From: Rhodobiaceae bacterium
GTDB lineage: Bacteria; Pseudomonadota; Alphaproteobacteria; Rhizobiales; Aestuariivirgaceae
Reading direction: 5' to 3'
Assembly (NCBI GenBank): GCA_009885825.1
Contig: VFJY01000094.1
Span: 1-55,374, forward strand
Length of the DNA stretch: 55,374 bases
The notes under the pieces are model-generated. The model ran no database searches and had not been told where the DNA came from. It saw only the letters and a list, made by a program, of their open reading frames with translations. Within the stretch, counting starts at the first letter, position 1. Each line of letters opens with the position of its first letter. Of this stretch, positions 46,913-55,037 are shown piece by piece. A program made the translations under genes and the position numbers.

Positions 46913-47328
46913 AGTCCGCCGCCGTCATTGTGGCTCACGGAGTAGTCGCGCCGCGCCGAAAGAATGGAAACCGAAAAGCCTGCCACCACATCTATCAATG
47001 CCATGATCATGAGAAAGAAAAACGTCGCAGTTCCACAAAATGGCACCAGCAGGAATTCAACAAGCGCCACGATGAATGTGGCAGTGGACAGCATGTGATC
47101 CACGATGGTCCCTGCCCCCAATCTCGCCGCTTTGAGAATTTCAAAGAACAGAGCAATGAGGCCAGCCACGACAAATAGATCTCCAACCTTCAGATAGAAC
47201 TCGGCTCCCGATGGCAGCACCGCATCAAAATAGAGCGACTCCGCATCCATCATCAGACCGGCCAAACCCAGGATATTGAAGGCGACGACGATCACCGCGA
47301 GAAATGGGATAGACAATAGATAGCGCAT
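46909..47328 (-). CDS. Four-helix inner-membrane protein, unknown
   Basis: 139 aa from ATG 47328, chosen because GGAGG lies at about the right distance upstream; an ATG at 47343 overlaps that site. Four hydrophobic helices: about 2-21, 44-62, 78-99 and 101-120. Short loops contain GAEFYLKVGDL and AARLGAGTIVDHML. I recognise no family. It begins the three-gene operon with the transglutaminase-like and CDGSH genes and is divergent from the peroxiredoxin gene, sharing a regulatory region with it. Confidence 0.75.
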   Translation of the reverse strand: MRYLLSIPFLAVIVVAFNILGLAGLMMDAESLYFDAVLPSGAEFYLKVGDLFVVAGLIALFFEILKAARLGAGTIVDHMLSTATFIVALVEFLLVPFCGTATFFFLMIMALIDVVAGFSVSILSARRDYSVSHNDGGGL

Positions 47329-47409
47329 CGGCAGAACCTCCATTTGATCCCCATTTACCCCCAGAGCCGCGATTCCCACAAAGCTGGTTTGCGAATCAAT
47401 GCAAACAAA

Positions 47410-47429
47410 TTGTTCTTTATTCCGAACAA
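47410..47429. promoter_or_regulatory. Candidate operator dyad before the peroxiredoxin
   Basis: TTGTTC-N8-GAACAA, perfect six-base arms, with an extra GAACAA half-site at 47445-47450, exactly 21 bases (two helical turns) downstream. TATATA at 47439-47444 fits a -10 for the peroxiredoxin, which puts the dyad over the expected -35. It lies between the divergent 4-TM operon and the peroxiredoxin gene, so one regulator could control both. Confidence 0.55.
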
Positions 47430-47472
47430 CAGATAGCCTATATAGAACAAGCAATAATTGGAGAGGTGTCCT

Positions 47473-48138
47473 ATGTCACTGCAACTTGGCGATATCGCCC
47501 CGGATTTTGAAGCCGAAACCACAGAAGGCAAGCTGAAATTTCACGAGTATATCGAGGGTTCCTGGGCCGTTTTCGTGTCCCACCCCAAGGATTTCACGCC
47601 CGTGTGCACCACGGAGCTTGGCTCCATGGCCAAGCTGAAGCATGAGTTTGACAAGCGCGGCGTCAAGCTGATCGGCATATCCGTGGATTCCGTCGAGGAC
47701 CACCAGCGCTGGAAACAGGACATCAAGGACGTGACCGGCGCGCAGGTGAACTATCCCATGATTGGCGACAGCAATATGACGGTAGCCAAGCTCTATGGCA
47801 TGATCCATCCCAATGCCTCCGGTGATGCCAAAGGCCGCACCGCCGCCGACAATGCCACGGTGCGCAATGTCTTGGTTATCGGCCCGGACAAGAAGATCAA
47901 GCTGATCCTCACCTATCCCATGAGCACCGGCCGCAATTTCAATGAAATCCTCCGCGTAGTGGATTCCCTGCAGTTGACCGCCACCAAATCGGTCGCAACG
48001 CCCGCTGATTGGAAGCAAGGCGAGGATGTCATCATTCTCGCGTCCGTTTCAGACGATGCCGCCAGGGAAAAATTCCCCAATGGCTGGAAAACCCTGAAGC
48101 CATACCTGCGGCTCGTTCCACAGCCCGGCGTCAAGTAA
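47473..48138 (+). CDS. 1-Cys peroxiredoxin (Prx6 type)
   Basis: 221 aa from ATG 47473 (GGAGAGG six bases upstream). Peroxidatic Cys45 in PKDFTPVCTTELG with the Thr-Pro-x-x-Cys pattern. There is no second Cys in the protein, so it is a 1-Cys enzyme needing an external thiol reductant. The long C-terminal domain (about 165-221, including WKQGEDVIIL) is typical of the Prx6 subfamily. It reduces peroxides and likely peroxynitrite. A strong terminator follows. Confidence 0.95.
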   Translation: MSLQLGDIAPDFEAETTEGKLKFHEYIEGSWAVFVSHPKDFTPVCTTELGSMAKLKHEFDKRGVKLIGISVDSVEDHQRWKQDIKDVTGAQVNYPMIGDSNMTVAKLYGMIHPNASGDAKGRTAADNATVRNVLVIGPDKKIKLILTYPMSTGRNFNEILRVVDSLQLTATKSVATPADWKQGEDVIILASVSDDAAREKFPNGWKTLKPYLRLVPQPGVK

Positions 48139-48164
48139 CAACCCACCCTGCTCCCTGAAAACTC

Positions 48165-48199
48165 AAACCCCTGGAGTCAAATTTCGGGGGTTTCTTTTT
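48165..48199 (+). terminator. Rho-independent terminator after the peroxiredoxin
   Basis: AAACCCC (48165-48171) pairs with GGGGTTT (48187-48193), then CTTTTTG. It lies 26 bases after the stop. Confidence 0.8.
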
Positions 48200-48217
48200 G
48201 CGGATGGGAATTGAGCT

Positions 48218-48829
48218 TCAGTTGCCGCCGAAAACAATATTGCTGCTCGAGGGATTTTGCTTCACCAAAGCCACCCACTCGAGTGGACTCTTGTGGGACT
48301 GCCGCTTGAGCATTTTGTAGTTGGTGCTGTTCCAGCGCAAAAGATCATTGTTACGATTGTCCAGGATGTAGTCGCCGGATTCCGTGGCCAGCGTCAGGAT
48401 GGCATGGCCTTCCCTTTTTTCATCGAGGGCCACCGTGATCAGCAATGCCTCGCGCGAGAAGCCAAGCTTTTCCAGATAGCGCTTCTTCAACAGCACATAG
48501 TCTTCGCAGTCACCGGCATCCGTGGGGTAAGCCCAGTGCTCGGGCTCGCCATAGAGATCCTGATCGCTCACGGGCGCGATCTTGCCATTTACATAGGCGT
48601 TGACTTGGCTGACCAGTTTCCAGCGCTCCGGCGTCATGGGGCTGAAACTGCTGCTGGCCTTCGGCTCGCAATCCGCCGGACTGAATGCGCAGAACTTCAC
48701 AAATCCAATGGGTGGCAAAGTCTTGCCATATTCGACGGCTGAATTTTTCTTCGTGTCTGCCGCCAGCGCGCCGACACTCATAAAAGCAAAAGATACAAAA
48801 ACACCCGCAAGTGTTGCCCCAACTCTCAT
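48218..48829 (-). CDS. LapG-like (BTLCP) transglutaminase-like cysteine peptidase
   Basis: 203 aa from ATG 48829 (a TTG at 48835 would add two residues). Signal peptide about 1-24. Catalytic triad Cys108 (AGDCEDYVLLKK), His142 (EGHAILTL) and Asp157 (YILDNRNND). The bacterial transglutaminase-like cysteine proteinase family includes LapG, which clips the large surface adhesin LapA under control of the c-di-GMP receptor LapD. No lapD or adhesin gene is adjacent. A CtrA-like site lies 76 bases upstream of the start, so cell-cycle timed production of a surface-releasing protease is a fair guess. Confidence 0.85.
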   Translation of the reverse strand: MRVGATLAGVFVSFAFMSVGALAADTKKNSAVEYGKTLPPIGFVKFCAFSPADCEPKASSSFSPMTPERWKLVSQVNAYVNGKIAPVSDQDLYGEPEHWAYPTDAGDCEDYVLLKKRYLEKLGFSREALLITVALDEKREGHAILTLATESGDYILDNRNNDLLRWNSTNYKMLKRQSHKSPLEWVALVKQNPSSSNIVFGGN

Positions 48830-48904
48830 AAACAAACCCCAAGCTTCCAGAAGTCATCCCTGGGATTCACCATATTTGTTTTTCTGGCGGAGGTGGAAAC
48901 ATAA

Positions 48905-48919
48905 TTAACAGATAGTTAA
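48905..48919. promoter_or_regulatory. CtrA-like binding site
   Basis: TTAACAGATAGTTAA is a perfect TTAA-N7-TTAA and continues with C (TTAAC). It lies 76 bases before the LapG-like gene and past the end of gatA (48942), so it can only serve the peptidase gene. Further TTAA half-sites occur at 48935-48938. Confidence 0.55.
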
Positions 48920-48941
48920 CGACAGTCCGCAACAGTTAATA

Positions 48942-50408
48942 TTACCACCACTGCGGGGCTTTATAGCTGCCTGCCATCTGCTCAATCACCGCTGCTGTTT
49001 GAAACAAGGTTTCTTCATCAAACGGCTTGCCGATAAGCTGCAGGCCAAGCGGCAACCCATCTTTCGAAACACCTGCGGGCACAGCAATCCCGGGCAGGCC
49101 CGCCATGTTGACAGTCACCGTGAAAATGTCGTTGAGATACATCTGAACCGGATCGCTGATTTCACCGGGAGCAAAGGCCGGGCTCGGCGTGGCTGGCGTT
49201 AAAACCACATCCACTTTGCTCCAAGCCTTATCAAAATCCCGCTTGATCAAGGTCCGGATTTTCTGGGCCCGCACGTAATAAGCATCATAATAACCAGCCG
49301 ACAAAACATACGTGCCGATCATGATGCGGCGCTGAACTTCGGGGCCAAATCCGGCAGCGCGCGAATTCTCGTACATATCGACAATGTCATTGCCTGGTAC
49401 CCGCAAACCATAGCGCACCCCATCATAGCGCGCGAGATTCGAGGAAGCCTCGGCAGGCGCCACAATATAATAGGCGGGAAGCGCATACTTCGTGTGCGGC
49501 AGCGAAATTTCAACAATTTCCGCCCCCTGCTCTTTCAGCCACTTCGCACCGGTGTTCCACAGTGTTTCGATTTCAGGCGACATGCCATCAGCGCGATATT
49601 CCTTCGGAATGCCGACACGCAATCCCTTTATCGACTTGCCGATTGCGGCTTCATAATCAGGAACCGGCAGGTCAACTGAAGTCGTGTCCTTGGGATCTAC
49701 ACTCGCCATGGATTTCAGCATGATCGCAGCATCGCGAACATCGCGCGCAATGGGCCCCGCCTGATCCAGTGAAGAGGCAAACGCCACAACGCCCCAGCGC
49801 GAACACCGGCCATAGGTTGGCTTGATGCCAACAGTGCCGGTAAAAGCTGCGGGCTGGCGAATGGAACCGCCCGTGTCGGTAGCCGTCGCTGCCGCACAAA
49901 TATGGGCCGCAACCGCCGACGCCGAACCCCCGGAAGAACCACCCGGCACCAGTGCCGCATTCGAATTATGCCGCCGCCATGGATTGATGACATTGCCGTA
50001 ATAGCTCGTCTCATTGGAGGAGCCCATGGCGAACTCATCCATGTTGAGCTTGCCCAGCATCACGGCGCCATCGCGCCAGAGGTTTTCAGTTATGGTGGAC
50101 TCATAGGTGGGCTTGAAACCATCAAGAACATGGCTGCAGGCCTGGGTGTGAACGCCTTTGGTGGCAAACAAATCCTTGATGCCCAGCGGAATGCCTTCAA
50201 GTGCGCCAGCCGTTCCCTTGGCAAGCCGGGCATCAGAAGCTTTCGCCATTTCGCGGGCCTTGCCCGGCGTCTCAACAATATACGCATTCAAAATGCGTGA
50301 CTTTTCGATCTCCGCAATGTAGGCTTCCGTCAGCTCAAGTGCAGAAAATTCCTTCCTGCGCAAACCTTCGCGAGCCTTGGCAATGGTGAGTGAAGTGAGA
50401 TTGCTCAT
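48942..50408 (-). CDS. gatA: Glutamyl-/aspartyl-tRNA amidotransferase subunit A
   Basis: 488 aa amidase-signature enzyme. Catalytic Lys78 ([10 protein letters not shown]), cis-Ser158 ([11 protein letters not shown]) and nucleophile Ser182 ([10 protein letters not shown]). It hydrolyses glutamine to provide ammonia for converting Glu-tRNA-Gln (and Asp-tRNA-Asn) to the amidated form. The start overlaps the gatC stop by four bases. gatB is not in the window, which is usual for Alphaproteobacteria where it lies elsewhere or downstream. Confidence 0.96.
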   Translation of the reverse strand: MSNLTSLTIAKAREGLRRKEFSALELTEAYIAEIEKSRILNAYIVETPGKAREMAKASDARLAKGTAGALEGIPLGIKDLFATKGVHTQACSHVLDGFKPTYESTITENLWRDGAVMLGKLNMDEFAMGSSNETSYYGNVINPWRRHNSNAALVPGGSSGGSASAVAAHICAAATATDTGGSIRQPAAFTGTVGIKPTYGRCSRWGVVAFASSLDQAGPIARDVRDAAIMLKSMASVDPKDTTSVDLPVPDYEAAIGKSIKGLRVGIPKEYRADGMSPEIETLWNTGAKWLKEQGAEIVEISLPHTKYALPAYYIVAPAEASSNLARYDGVRYGLRVPGNDIVDMYENSRAAGFGPEVQRRIMIGTYVLSAGYYDAYYVRAQKIRTLIKRDFDKAWSKVDVVLTPATPSPAFAPGEISDPVQMYLNDIFTVTVNMAGLPGIAVPAGVSKDGLPLGLQLIGKPFDEETLFQTAAVIEQMAGSYKAPQWW

Positions 50409-50692
50409 TCAATCACCTTCGGAACCAGGAAATAATCATCTTCCTTGGCTGGAGCATTGGCCACAACCTCCCCCGGGTAGCTTCCGTCCGTCACTAAATC
50501 TTTGCGCATTTTCATTTTTACCGAGACAACGGATGTCATGGGTTCAACGCCTGTCACATCCACCTCATTCAATTGTTCAATCCAGTGCAGAATAGAGTTC
50601 AACTCGCCCTCCAAGCGCGCCACATTTTCTTCTTTAAGCTTGATGCGGGCGAGTTTTGCTACCCGGCGCACTGTGGCCTGATCAACTGACAT
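50405..50692 (-). CDS. gatC: Glutamyl-/aspartyl-tRNA amidotransferase subunit C
   Basis: 95 aa, within the family's usual size. The N-terminal helix [28 protein letters not shown] and the conserved VTGVEPMTS region are present, with a C-terminal FLVPKVIE. It wraps around the GatA/GatB interface. Its start (ATG 50692) is 42 bases from the GNAT gene on the same strand. Confidence 0.95.
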   Translation of the reverse strand: MSVDQATVRRVAKLARIKLKEENVARLEGELNSILHWIEQLNEVDVTGVEPMTSVVSVKMKMRKDLVTDGSYPGEVVANAPAKEDDYFLVPKVIE

Positions 50693-50734
50693 TTATTGTG
50701 AGTCCCATACGAAATCTGCGGGCTGGATAGCAGT

Positions 50735-51433
50735 CTAAGACCGAACCCGCAACTTGGCTTTCTGCCTGCCCGAGGCGTCGAAATTACCGTCCTTGAACCA
50801 TGCCTCAAACGCTGTGCGTGCCTTTGGCCACTCCGAATCCAGCATGGAATACCAGGCCGTATCCCGGTTTCTGCCTTTGACAATGTAGTGCTGGCGAAAA
50901 ATGCCCTCGAAGATAAATCCAAAACGGTCCGCAGCCCTGCGCGACCTGGCATTCAGTGCGTCACATTTCCATTCCAGCCGCCGCACCCCCAAATCGCCGA
51001 AACAATAGCGCATCATCAGGAATACGGCTTCTGTTGCCTCCCTTGTCCTTTGGAGTTCAGGTGACATCCAGATATGGCCAATTTCTATGACGCCGTTTGC
51101 CGGATCATTGCGCATGAAAGCGCCCATCCCCAGCGCTTTGCCTGTCGCCCGCCTGGCAAAGGCATAAAACCAAGGATCATGCGCGGCCTCGCGGTCCTTG
51201 ATCCATTCGGCAAACACCTCAAATGACGCGAAGGGACCATAGCCCATATAGGTCCACAGGCCGCCATCGGGGTCCTTTCCGTCAAAGGATTCAAAAAGTT
51301 GAGCTGCGTGTTCAACCAGTGACACATGTTCCAGCCTCACCCAGCGCCCATGGAGTGGGCGCATGTCTGGCACATTGCCGACTGGAAGCGGATCGACGAC
51401 GGGGCCGACCGGGCGTTCGATCTTTTTGGGCAT
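50735..51433 (-). CDS. GNAT-family N-acetyltransferase (RimJ/RimL-like)
   Basis: 232 aa from ATG 51433 (GGAGG eight bases upstream). RimJ/RimL-like GNAT: LHGRWVRLEHVSLVEH, the beta-strand ATGKALGMGAFMRNDP, IEIGHIWMSPELQRTREATEAVFLM (acetyl-CoA binding pyrophosphate loop) and LNARSRRAADRFGFIFEGIFRQHYI. It acetylates amino termini or small molecules; substrate not known. Divergent from ruvX, and upstream of gatCA with a 42-base gap. Confidence 0.9.
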   Translation of the reverse strand: MPKKIERPVGPVVDPLPVGNVPDMRPLHGRWVRLEHVSLVEHAAQLFESFDGKDPDGGLWTYMGYGPFASFEVFAEWIKDREAAHDPWFYAFARRATGKALGMGAFMRNDPANGVIEIGHIWMSPELQRTREATEAVFLMMRYCFGDLGVRRLEWKCDALNARSRRAADRFGFIFEGIFRQHYIVKGRNRDTAWYSMLDSEWPKARTAFEAWFKDGNFDASGRQKAKLRVRS

Positions 51434-51488
51434 TGCGTGGTCCTCCTTCAATCTTGTGAGCCGTCCTGCAATACTCTAGTGAAGCGTC

Positions 51489-51959
51489 ATGTCCACCCAT
51501 CTCTTGGCCCTTCAGTCTGCCTTGGAACATCTGCCTGGAAACTCCAGACTCATGGGCCTTGATTTGGGAACAACCACCATCGGCGTGGCAACCAGCGACC
51601 TCACCCGCCAGATCGCAACGCCGATCACCACGATAAACCGCACAAAGTTTACACCCGATATGGCAGAGCTTCTAGCCATTGCCGCGCGCGAAAATGTCGG
51701 TGTCATTGTGCTGGGCCTTCCCATCAACATGGATGGCAGCGAGGGTCCAAGGGCCCAATCCACCCGAACCTTCGCCCGCAATCTGGCCAGGCTCACCTCC
51801 CTCTCAATCGTGTTTTGGGATGAGCGGCTCTCAACAGCGGCCGTGGAACGCATGCTCATCCAAGCCGACACATCCCGCGCCAAGCGTGACAAGGTTATCG
51901 ACAAGCTTGCCGCCGCTTATATCTTGCAGGCCGCCCTGGACGCACTGAGGCGGGAATGA
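51489..51959 (+). CDS. ruvX: Holliday junction resolvase-like protein YqgF/RuvX
   Basis: 156 aa. RNase H-like fold: LMGLDLGTTTIGVATSD with the first acidic residue, GVIVLGLPINMDGSEGPRAQS, then VFWDERLSTAAVERML and DKLAAAYILQAALDA. Now viewed as a nuclease for the maturation of the 16S rRNA 5' end. The ATG at 51489 has no strong ribosome site, but the next in-frame ATG (51552, LMGLDLG) would leave a short N-terminus; both are possible. It ends inside the start of the AEC gene. Confidence 0.92.
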   Translation: MSTHLLALQSALEHLPGNSRLMGLDLGTTTIGVATSDLTRQIATPITTINRTKFTPDMAELLAIAARENVGVIVLGLPINMDGSEGPRAQSTRTFARNLARLTSLSIVFWDERLSTAAVERMLIQADTSRAKRDKVIDKLAAAYILQAALDALRRE

Positions 51960-52882
51960 TCCAATCCTTCATCGTCCTGCTGCCGGTCTTCATTGTCATT
52001 CTGATAGGCCTCGGTTTGCGGCGGAGCGGCGTGATCGCCGAGGCCCATTGGGTTGGCATCGATCAAATCTGCTATTTCGTGCTGTTCCCGACCATCATTT
52101 TCAAGGAAATCGCAGCAGCTGATTTTTCTGCGGTTCCCGTGTGGTCAATGGCCATTTCAATGATGCTGGCCATCACAACGATGTTTGCGCTGCTGCTGGT
52201 TCTACAAAAGCCCCTCAGCGCTGCGCTAAGATTGGATGGTCCCCAGTTTTCCAGTCTGTTCCAAGGTGCAACACGCTTTCACACATTCATCGCGCTGGCA
52301 ATTATCCCTATCTATTTCGGTCAATCAGCTTTGGCTCTGGGCGGCCTGAGCGCTGCGGCGATGATCCCCCTTCTCAATATTGTAAATGTCGGTGTGCTGT
52401 CGGCCAATGCCAAGGCACAGCAGATGGATGTGCGAACAATGCTGATGACCATTCTCAAAAATCCTTTCGTGCTCTCGTCTCTGGGTGGTATTCTCTGGCA
52501 AGTATCGCAGTTGCCCCTGCCCGTGCTTGGCGTGCAGGTTTTGGACATGATCGGCAAGGGCGCTCTTGGTCTGGCGCTGCTGGCCGTCGGCGCAGGCCTG
52601 CGCATTGAAGAGGCAATTTCGGCCAAGGGTCCGGTGATCACAGCCTCCGTTCTCAAACTCCTCCTCATGCCAGTTTTCATGGCCCTTTGGTTGCGCGTGT
52701 TCTGCGTCACTGGCGAGGCCGCCGGAGTCGCCATCCTCTGCGGTGCCGTCCCAACCGGCTCCGGTGCCTATGTCCTGGCCAAGCAACTTGGCGGCGACGC
52801 AGCGATGGTGGCCAACATCCTGACCCTTCAAGTCATTTGCGCCGCAATCACAATACCCTTCATATTGAGCATGCTCACGTAG
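51956..52882 (+). CDS. AEC-family (auxin efflux carrier-like) transporter
   Basis: 308 aa with about ten transmembrane helices. A cross-over region in the family's style: LFQGATRFHTFIALAIIPIYFG in the first half, and GAVPTGSGAYVLAKQLGGDAAMVANI near the end, where the conserved PxG helix break sits. Members export or import organic acids or related anions; the substrate is not known. The start ATGA overlaps ruvX by four bases, an arrangement seen in several Alphaproteobacteria. Confidence 0.88.
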   Translation: MIQSFIVLLPVFIVILIGLGLRRSGVIAEAHWVGIDQICYFVLFPTIIFKEIAAADFSAVPVWSMAISMMLAITTMFALLLVLQKPLSAALRLDGPQFSSLFQGATRFHTFIALAIIPIYFGQSALALGGLSAAAMIPLLNIVNVGVLSANAKAQQMDVRTMLMTILKNPFVLSSLGGILWQVSQLPLPVLGVQVLDMIGKGALGLALLAVGAGLRIEEAISAKGPVITASVLKLLLMPVFMALWLRVFCVTGEAAGVAILCGAVPTGSGAYVLAKQLGGDAAMVANILTLQVICAAITIPFILSMLT

Positions 52883-52912
52883 GCGCGGGCGGGCGCTCTG
52901 GCTCCACTGGCA

Positions 52913-53575
52913 TCACTGCAGATCCTTGTCCTGCCGTTGCGTCTTCTGGCGCACGAGCAGGGCTGCTTCCAGGCGGTTCCTCACACCCAGTTTCTGGAAC
53001 ACGTTCGTCATGTGGTGTTTGATGGTTCGGTCGCTGAGGTGAAGCTTGGCGCCGATTTCCTTGTTGCTGAGGCCCTGCCCCACCAGCAGCAGAATTTCAT
53101 CCTGGCGGCTGCTCAAGTCTTCAAACAAGTTGCCCTTGGCTATTGATTTGCCGCGGCCAACGTCAAGCAGGAGCTTGGCGCCGAGGCTTGGCGAAATATA
53201 CTGGCCATCAAGATAGACGGCGCGCAGGGCCTGGATCAATTCCGGTCCGCTCACGCCCTTCAATACATAGCCCTTGGCGCCCAATCGCAAGGCATTGAGC
53301 ACATCCGACTCGTCAGCGGATACCGTCAGCATCAGCACCTTGGTTTTTGGGCTTCCCTCCATGATGGTTTGCAGCGCGTTCAGCCCGCCGCCTGGTATGC
53401 TGATATCCAGCACAAGCACGTCAGGATCTTGGCCCGCCAAGATATCAACCGCATCCTTGGCTGTGGCGCCTTTGGCAACCACCTCGATATCCGGAACGCT
53501 TTTGAGGATATGGATGACACCCTCGCAAAGCAGCGGATGATCATCAACGACGGCTACACGAATCCTGGATTTCAC
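52913..53575 (-). CDS. NarL/DegU-type response regulator
   Basis: 220 aa. Receiver domain (1-125) with phospho-acceptor Asp57 (VLVLDISIPGG) and DD at 11-12, and a C-terminal LuxR-type helix-turn-helix (about 150-205: SSRQDEILLLVGQGLSNKEIGAKLHLSDRTIKHHMTNVFQKLG). Its cognate kinase gene ends 11 bases upstream on the same strand. The targets are unknown; the divergent peroxidase gene beyond the kinase is a candidate. Confidence 0.95.
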   Translation of the reverse strand: MKSRIRVAVVDDHPLLCEGVIHILKSVPDIEVVAKGATAKDAVDILAGQDPDVLVLDISIPGGGLNALQTIMEGSPKTKVLMLTVSADESDVLNALRLGAKGYVLKGVSGPELIQALRAVYLDGQYISPSLGAKLLLDVGRGKSIAKGNLFEDLSSRQDEILLLVGQGLSNKEIGAKLHLSDRTIKHHMTNVFQKLGVRNRLEAALLVRQKTQRQDKDLQ

Positions 53576-53585
53576 TTGCTTTTCC

Positions 53586-54242
53586 TCACGCCCTTACCGG
53601 CAAACTTGCCGTCAATTTTGTGCCTTCGCCCAACTTGCTTTCCACCTTGAGATTTCCGCCGAGGCTTTCGATCCGGTTTCGCAGCCCAACAAGCCCAAGT
53701 GCCTGGCGCTTGCCTTGAGCTTTGGATTTTCCTGGTCCAAATCCGGGACCCTTGTCGGAAACTTCAACGACTACCGTATCCTTGTCCCAGATGGCGCTCA
53801 CACTCTGCCCGGCTCCTGCCGCGTGCTTGAACGCATTGTTGAGGGCTTCCTGCACAAACCGGCACAAGCACAGCTTGACCGGGTGGGGCAGTTTCTTTGA
53901 GCCCCCGGCCAACTTCCGGACAACCTTGGTCAGAGTGCGCTGCTCATGGCGCGTGGCAATCAGCGTGAGCGCATCGGCCAGCGACAGTTTTTCAATTTCC
54001 GGCAATGCCAGGCCGGCCGCCATGTCGCGGATTTCGGCCATCGCGTCATGCAGCAAAGCGCGGATGGACTCAAATTCCTCGGGGCGCTCTTTGACCTCGC
54101 CAAAAAGGCCGTCGAGTTTCAACAATGCCAAGGCCAGCAATTGGCCCACGCCATCATGCAGGTCAGCGCCCAGCCGGCGCAAGCCGATTTCCTGCTCATC
54201 AGATACGCTCTGCCGCAATGCTGCCGGGCTGGCCCTAGCCAT
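53586..54242 (-). CDS. Soluble sensor kinase of the NarX/DegS type
   Basis: 218 aa from ATG 54242 (GAGG upstream) starting MARASPAALRQS; a TTG at 54314 would add 24 residues. HisKA_3 dimerisation/phosphoacceptor with His29 (LGADLHDGVGQ) and HATPase_c (EALNNAFKHAAGA, DKGPGFGPGK, LGLVGLRNRIESLGG). No transmembrane segment or input domain is present, so the signal must come from another protein, or the frame upstream once held one. It pairs with the LuxR-type regulator downstream. Confidence 0.9.
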   Translation of the reverse strand: MARASPAALRQSVSDEQEIGLRRLGADLHDGVGQLLALALLKLDGLFGEVKERPEEFESIRALLHDAMAEIRDMAAGLALPEIEKLSLADALTLIATRHEQRTLTKVVRKLAGGSKKLPHPVKLCLCRFVQEALNNAFKHAAGAGQSVSAIWDKDTVVVEVSDKGPGFGPGKSKAQGKRQALGLVGLRNRIESLGGNLKVESKLGEGTKLTASLPVRA

Positions 54243-54387
54243 GATTACCAACCTCACATATGCCCGAGCCAAAGACGACCAGAGCAAAATGCGCCAAAGC
54301 GGACTTCTGGGCAAGGCTCAGCGAATCCCACCGGCCAACGGGACTGCCCATTGGTATGCTTGATTGTGCTACCGAGGAATCACTCAT
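54235..54387 (-). CDS. Possible 50-aa leader ORF of the kinase
   Basis: ATG 54387 opens a 50-codon frame (beginning MSDSSVAQSSIPMGSPVGRW) that ends at TAG 54237-54235, eight bases inside the kinase start. No good ribosome site is seen at its ATG. Its overlap with the kinase ATG would allow coupling. Coding status is uncertain and no homologue is known to me. Confidence 0.25.
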   Translation of the reverse strand: MSDSSVAQSSIPMGSPVGRWDSLSLAQKSALAHFALVVFGSGICEVGNHG

Positions 54388-54624
54388 AACTGTCACAGTG
54401 TCAAAGCCTTGGTTCCAAATTAAGTCAAAAACAAAGTATCATTCAAACACAGCCGTGATCAAAAAATCGCGTCTCACGCTAAATATGTATGGTTAGCGCC
54501 CCGATTTTCAAGTTCTTTAGGCATTTTCCGGTTTTTTTGGTCAGGCCGGAGCAAGAAAACCGGCGGCAAAAACATCTGGCGAATCAGACCTAAGGGTAGT
54601 ATTCGCCTCGAGCCAACGGACTTG

Positions 54625-54639
54625 TTAACCAAATATTAA
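54625..54639. promoter_or_regulatory. CtrA-like binding site (distal of two)
   Basis: TTAACCAAATATTAA, then C. A perfect TTAA-N7-TTAA with the preferred TTAACC half, 399 bases before the peroxidase ATG and 383 bases before the kinase ATG. Confidence 0.6.
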
Positions 54640-54671
54640 CTATACCAAGGTCCGGGCCACTTGCCCAGGTC

Positions 54672-54686
54672 TTAATAAATGGTTAA
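54672..54686. promoter_or_regulatory. CtrA-like binding site (proximal of two)
   Basis: TTAATAAATGGTTAA; on the minus strand it reads TTAACCATTTATTAA, whose first half TTAACCAT equals the consensus extended half-site. It lies 47 bases from the other site, centre to centre. Confidence 0.65.
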
Positions 54687-55037
54687 CAGGTCATCCGACT
54701 ACGGGACAGGTTGTGGATCGCAGGCAAGCGATTTACGCTGGAGATGGTTAAGGGCGTACGAATCAATTTCGAGTCAACTATCAATGTGAGGGCAATCACG
54801 ATGTTCCAAAACTTCCATACTGTGAGCAATAGACATCCGTTGGGAGCCGCTGTCGGCGACTAGACGGAATGCAAGGCGCTGACCGCCAAGTAGGGGTCCT
54901 GCGCAAAAATACCACTAAGAGTTGAGTTTCCACCCGCGTTTCAATCGCGGATGCTGACGCAACCAACGAGTTTTTCAGGCTGCGCATTGCGGTCTAGCGT
55001 TTCATTTTTTTTTCAACCGTTTCGAGGAGTCAAAGTC

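Larger units (their letters stand above)
54388..55037 (+). other. 650-base intergenic regulatory region before the peroxidase gene
   Basis: No convincing gene is found. It holds two perfect CtrA-like TTAA-N7-TTAA sites (54625-54639 and 54672-54686), a small hairpin CCGCG/CGCGG at 54934-54950, and a leader of about 350 bases up to the peroxidase ATG. Short frames here, such as one of 25 codons from 54783, look random. Confidence 0.6.

Noticed and set aside
54783-54860. 25-codon frame MRAITMFQNFH in the long gap before the peroxidase
   Set aside because: Short, no ribosome site and no conservation evidence; treated as noise.
54796-54987. 63-codon frame on the - strand
   Set aside because: Arg/Ser-rich random-looking translation and no ribosome site; probably non-coding.
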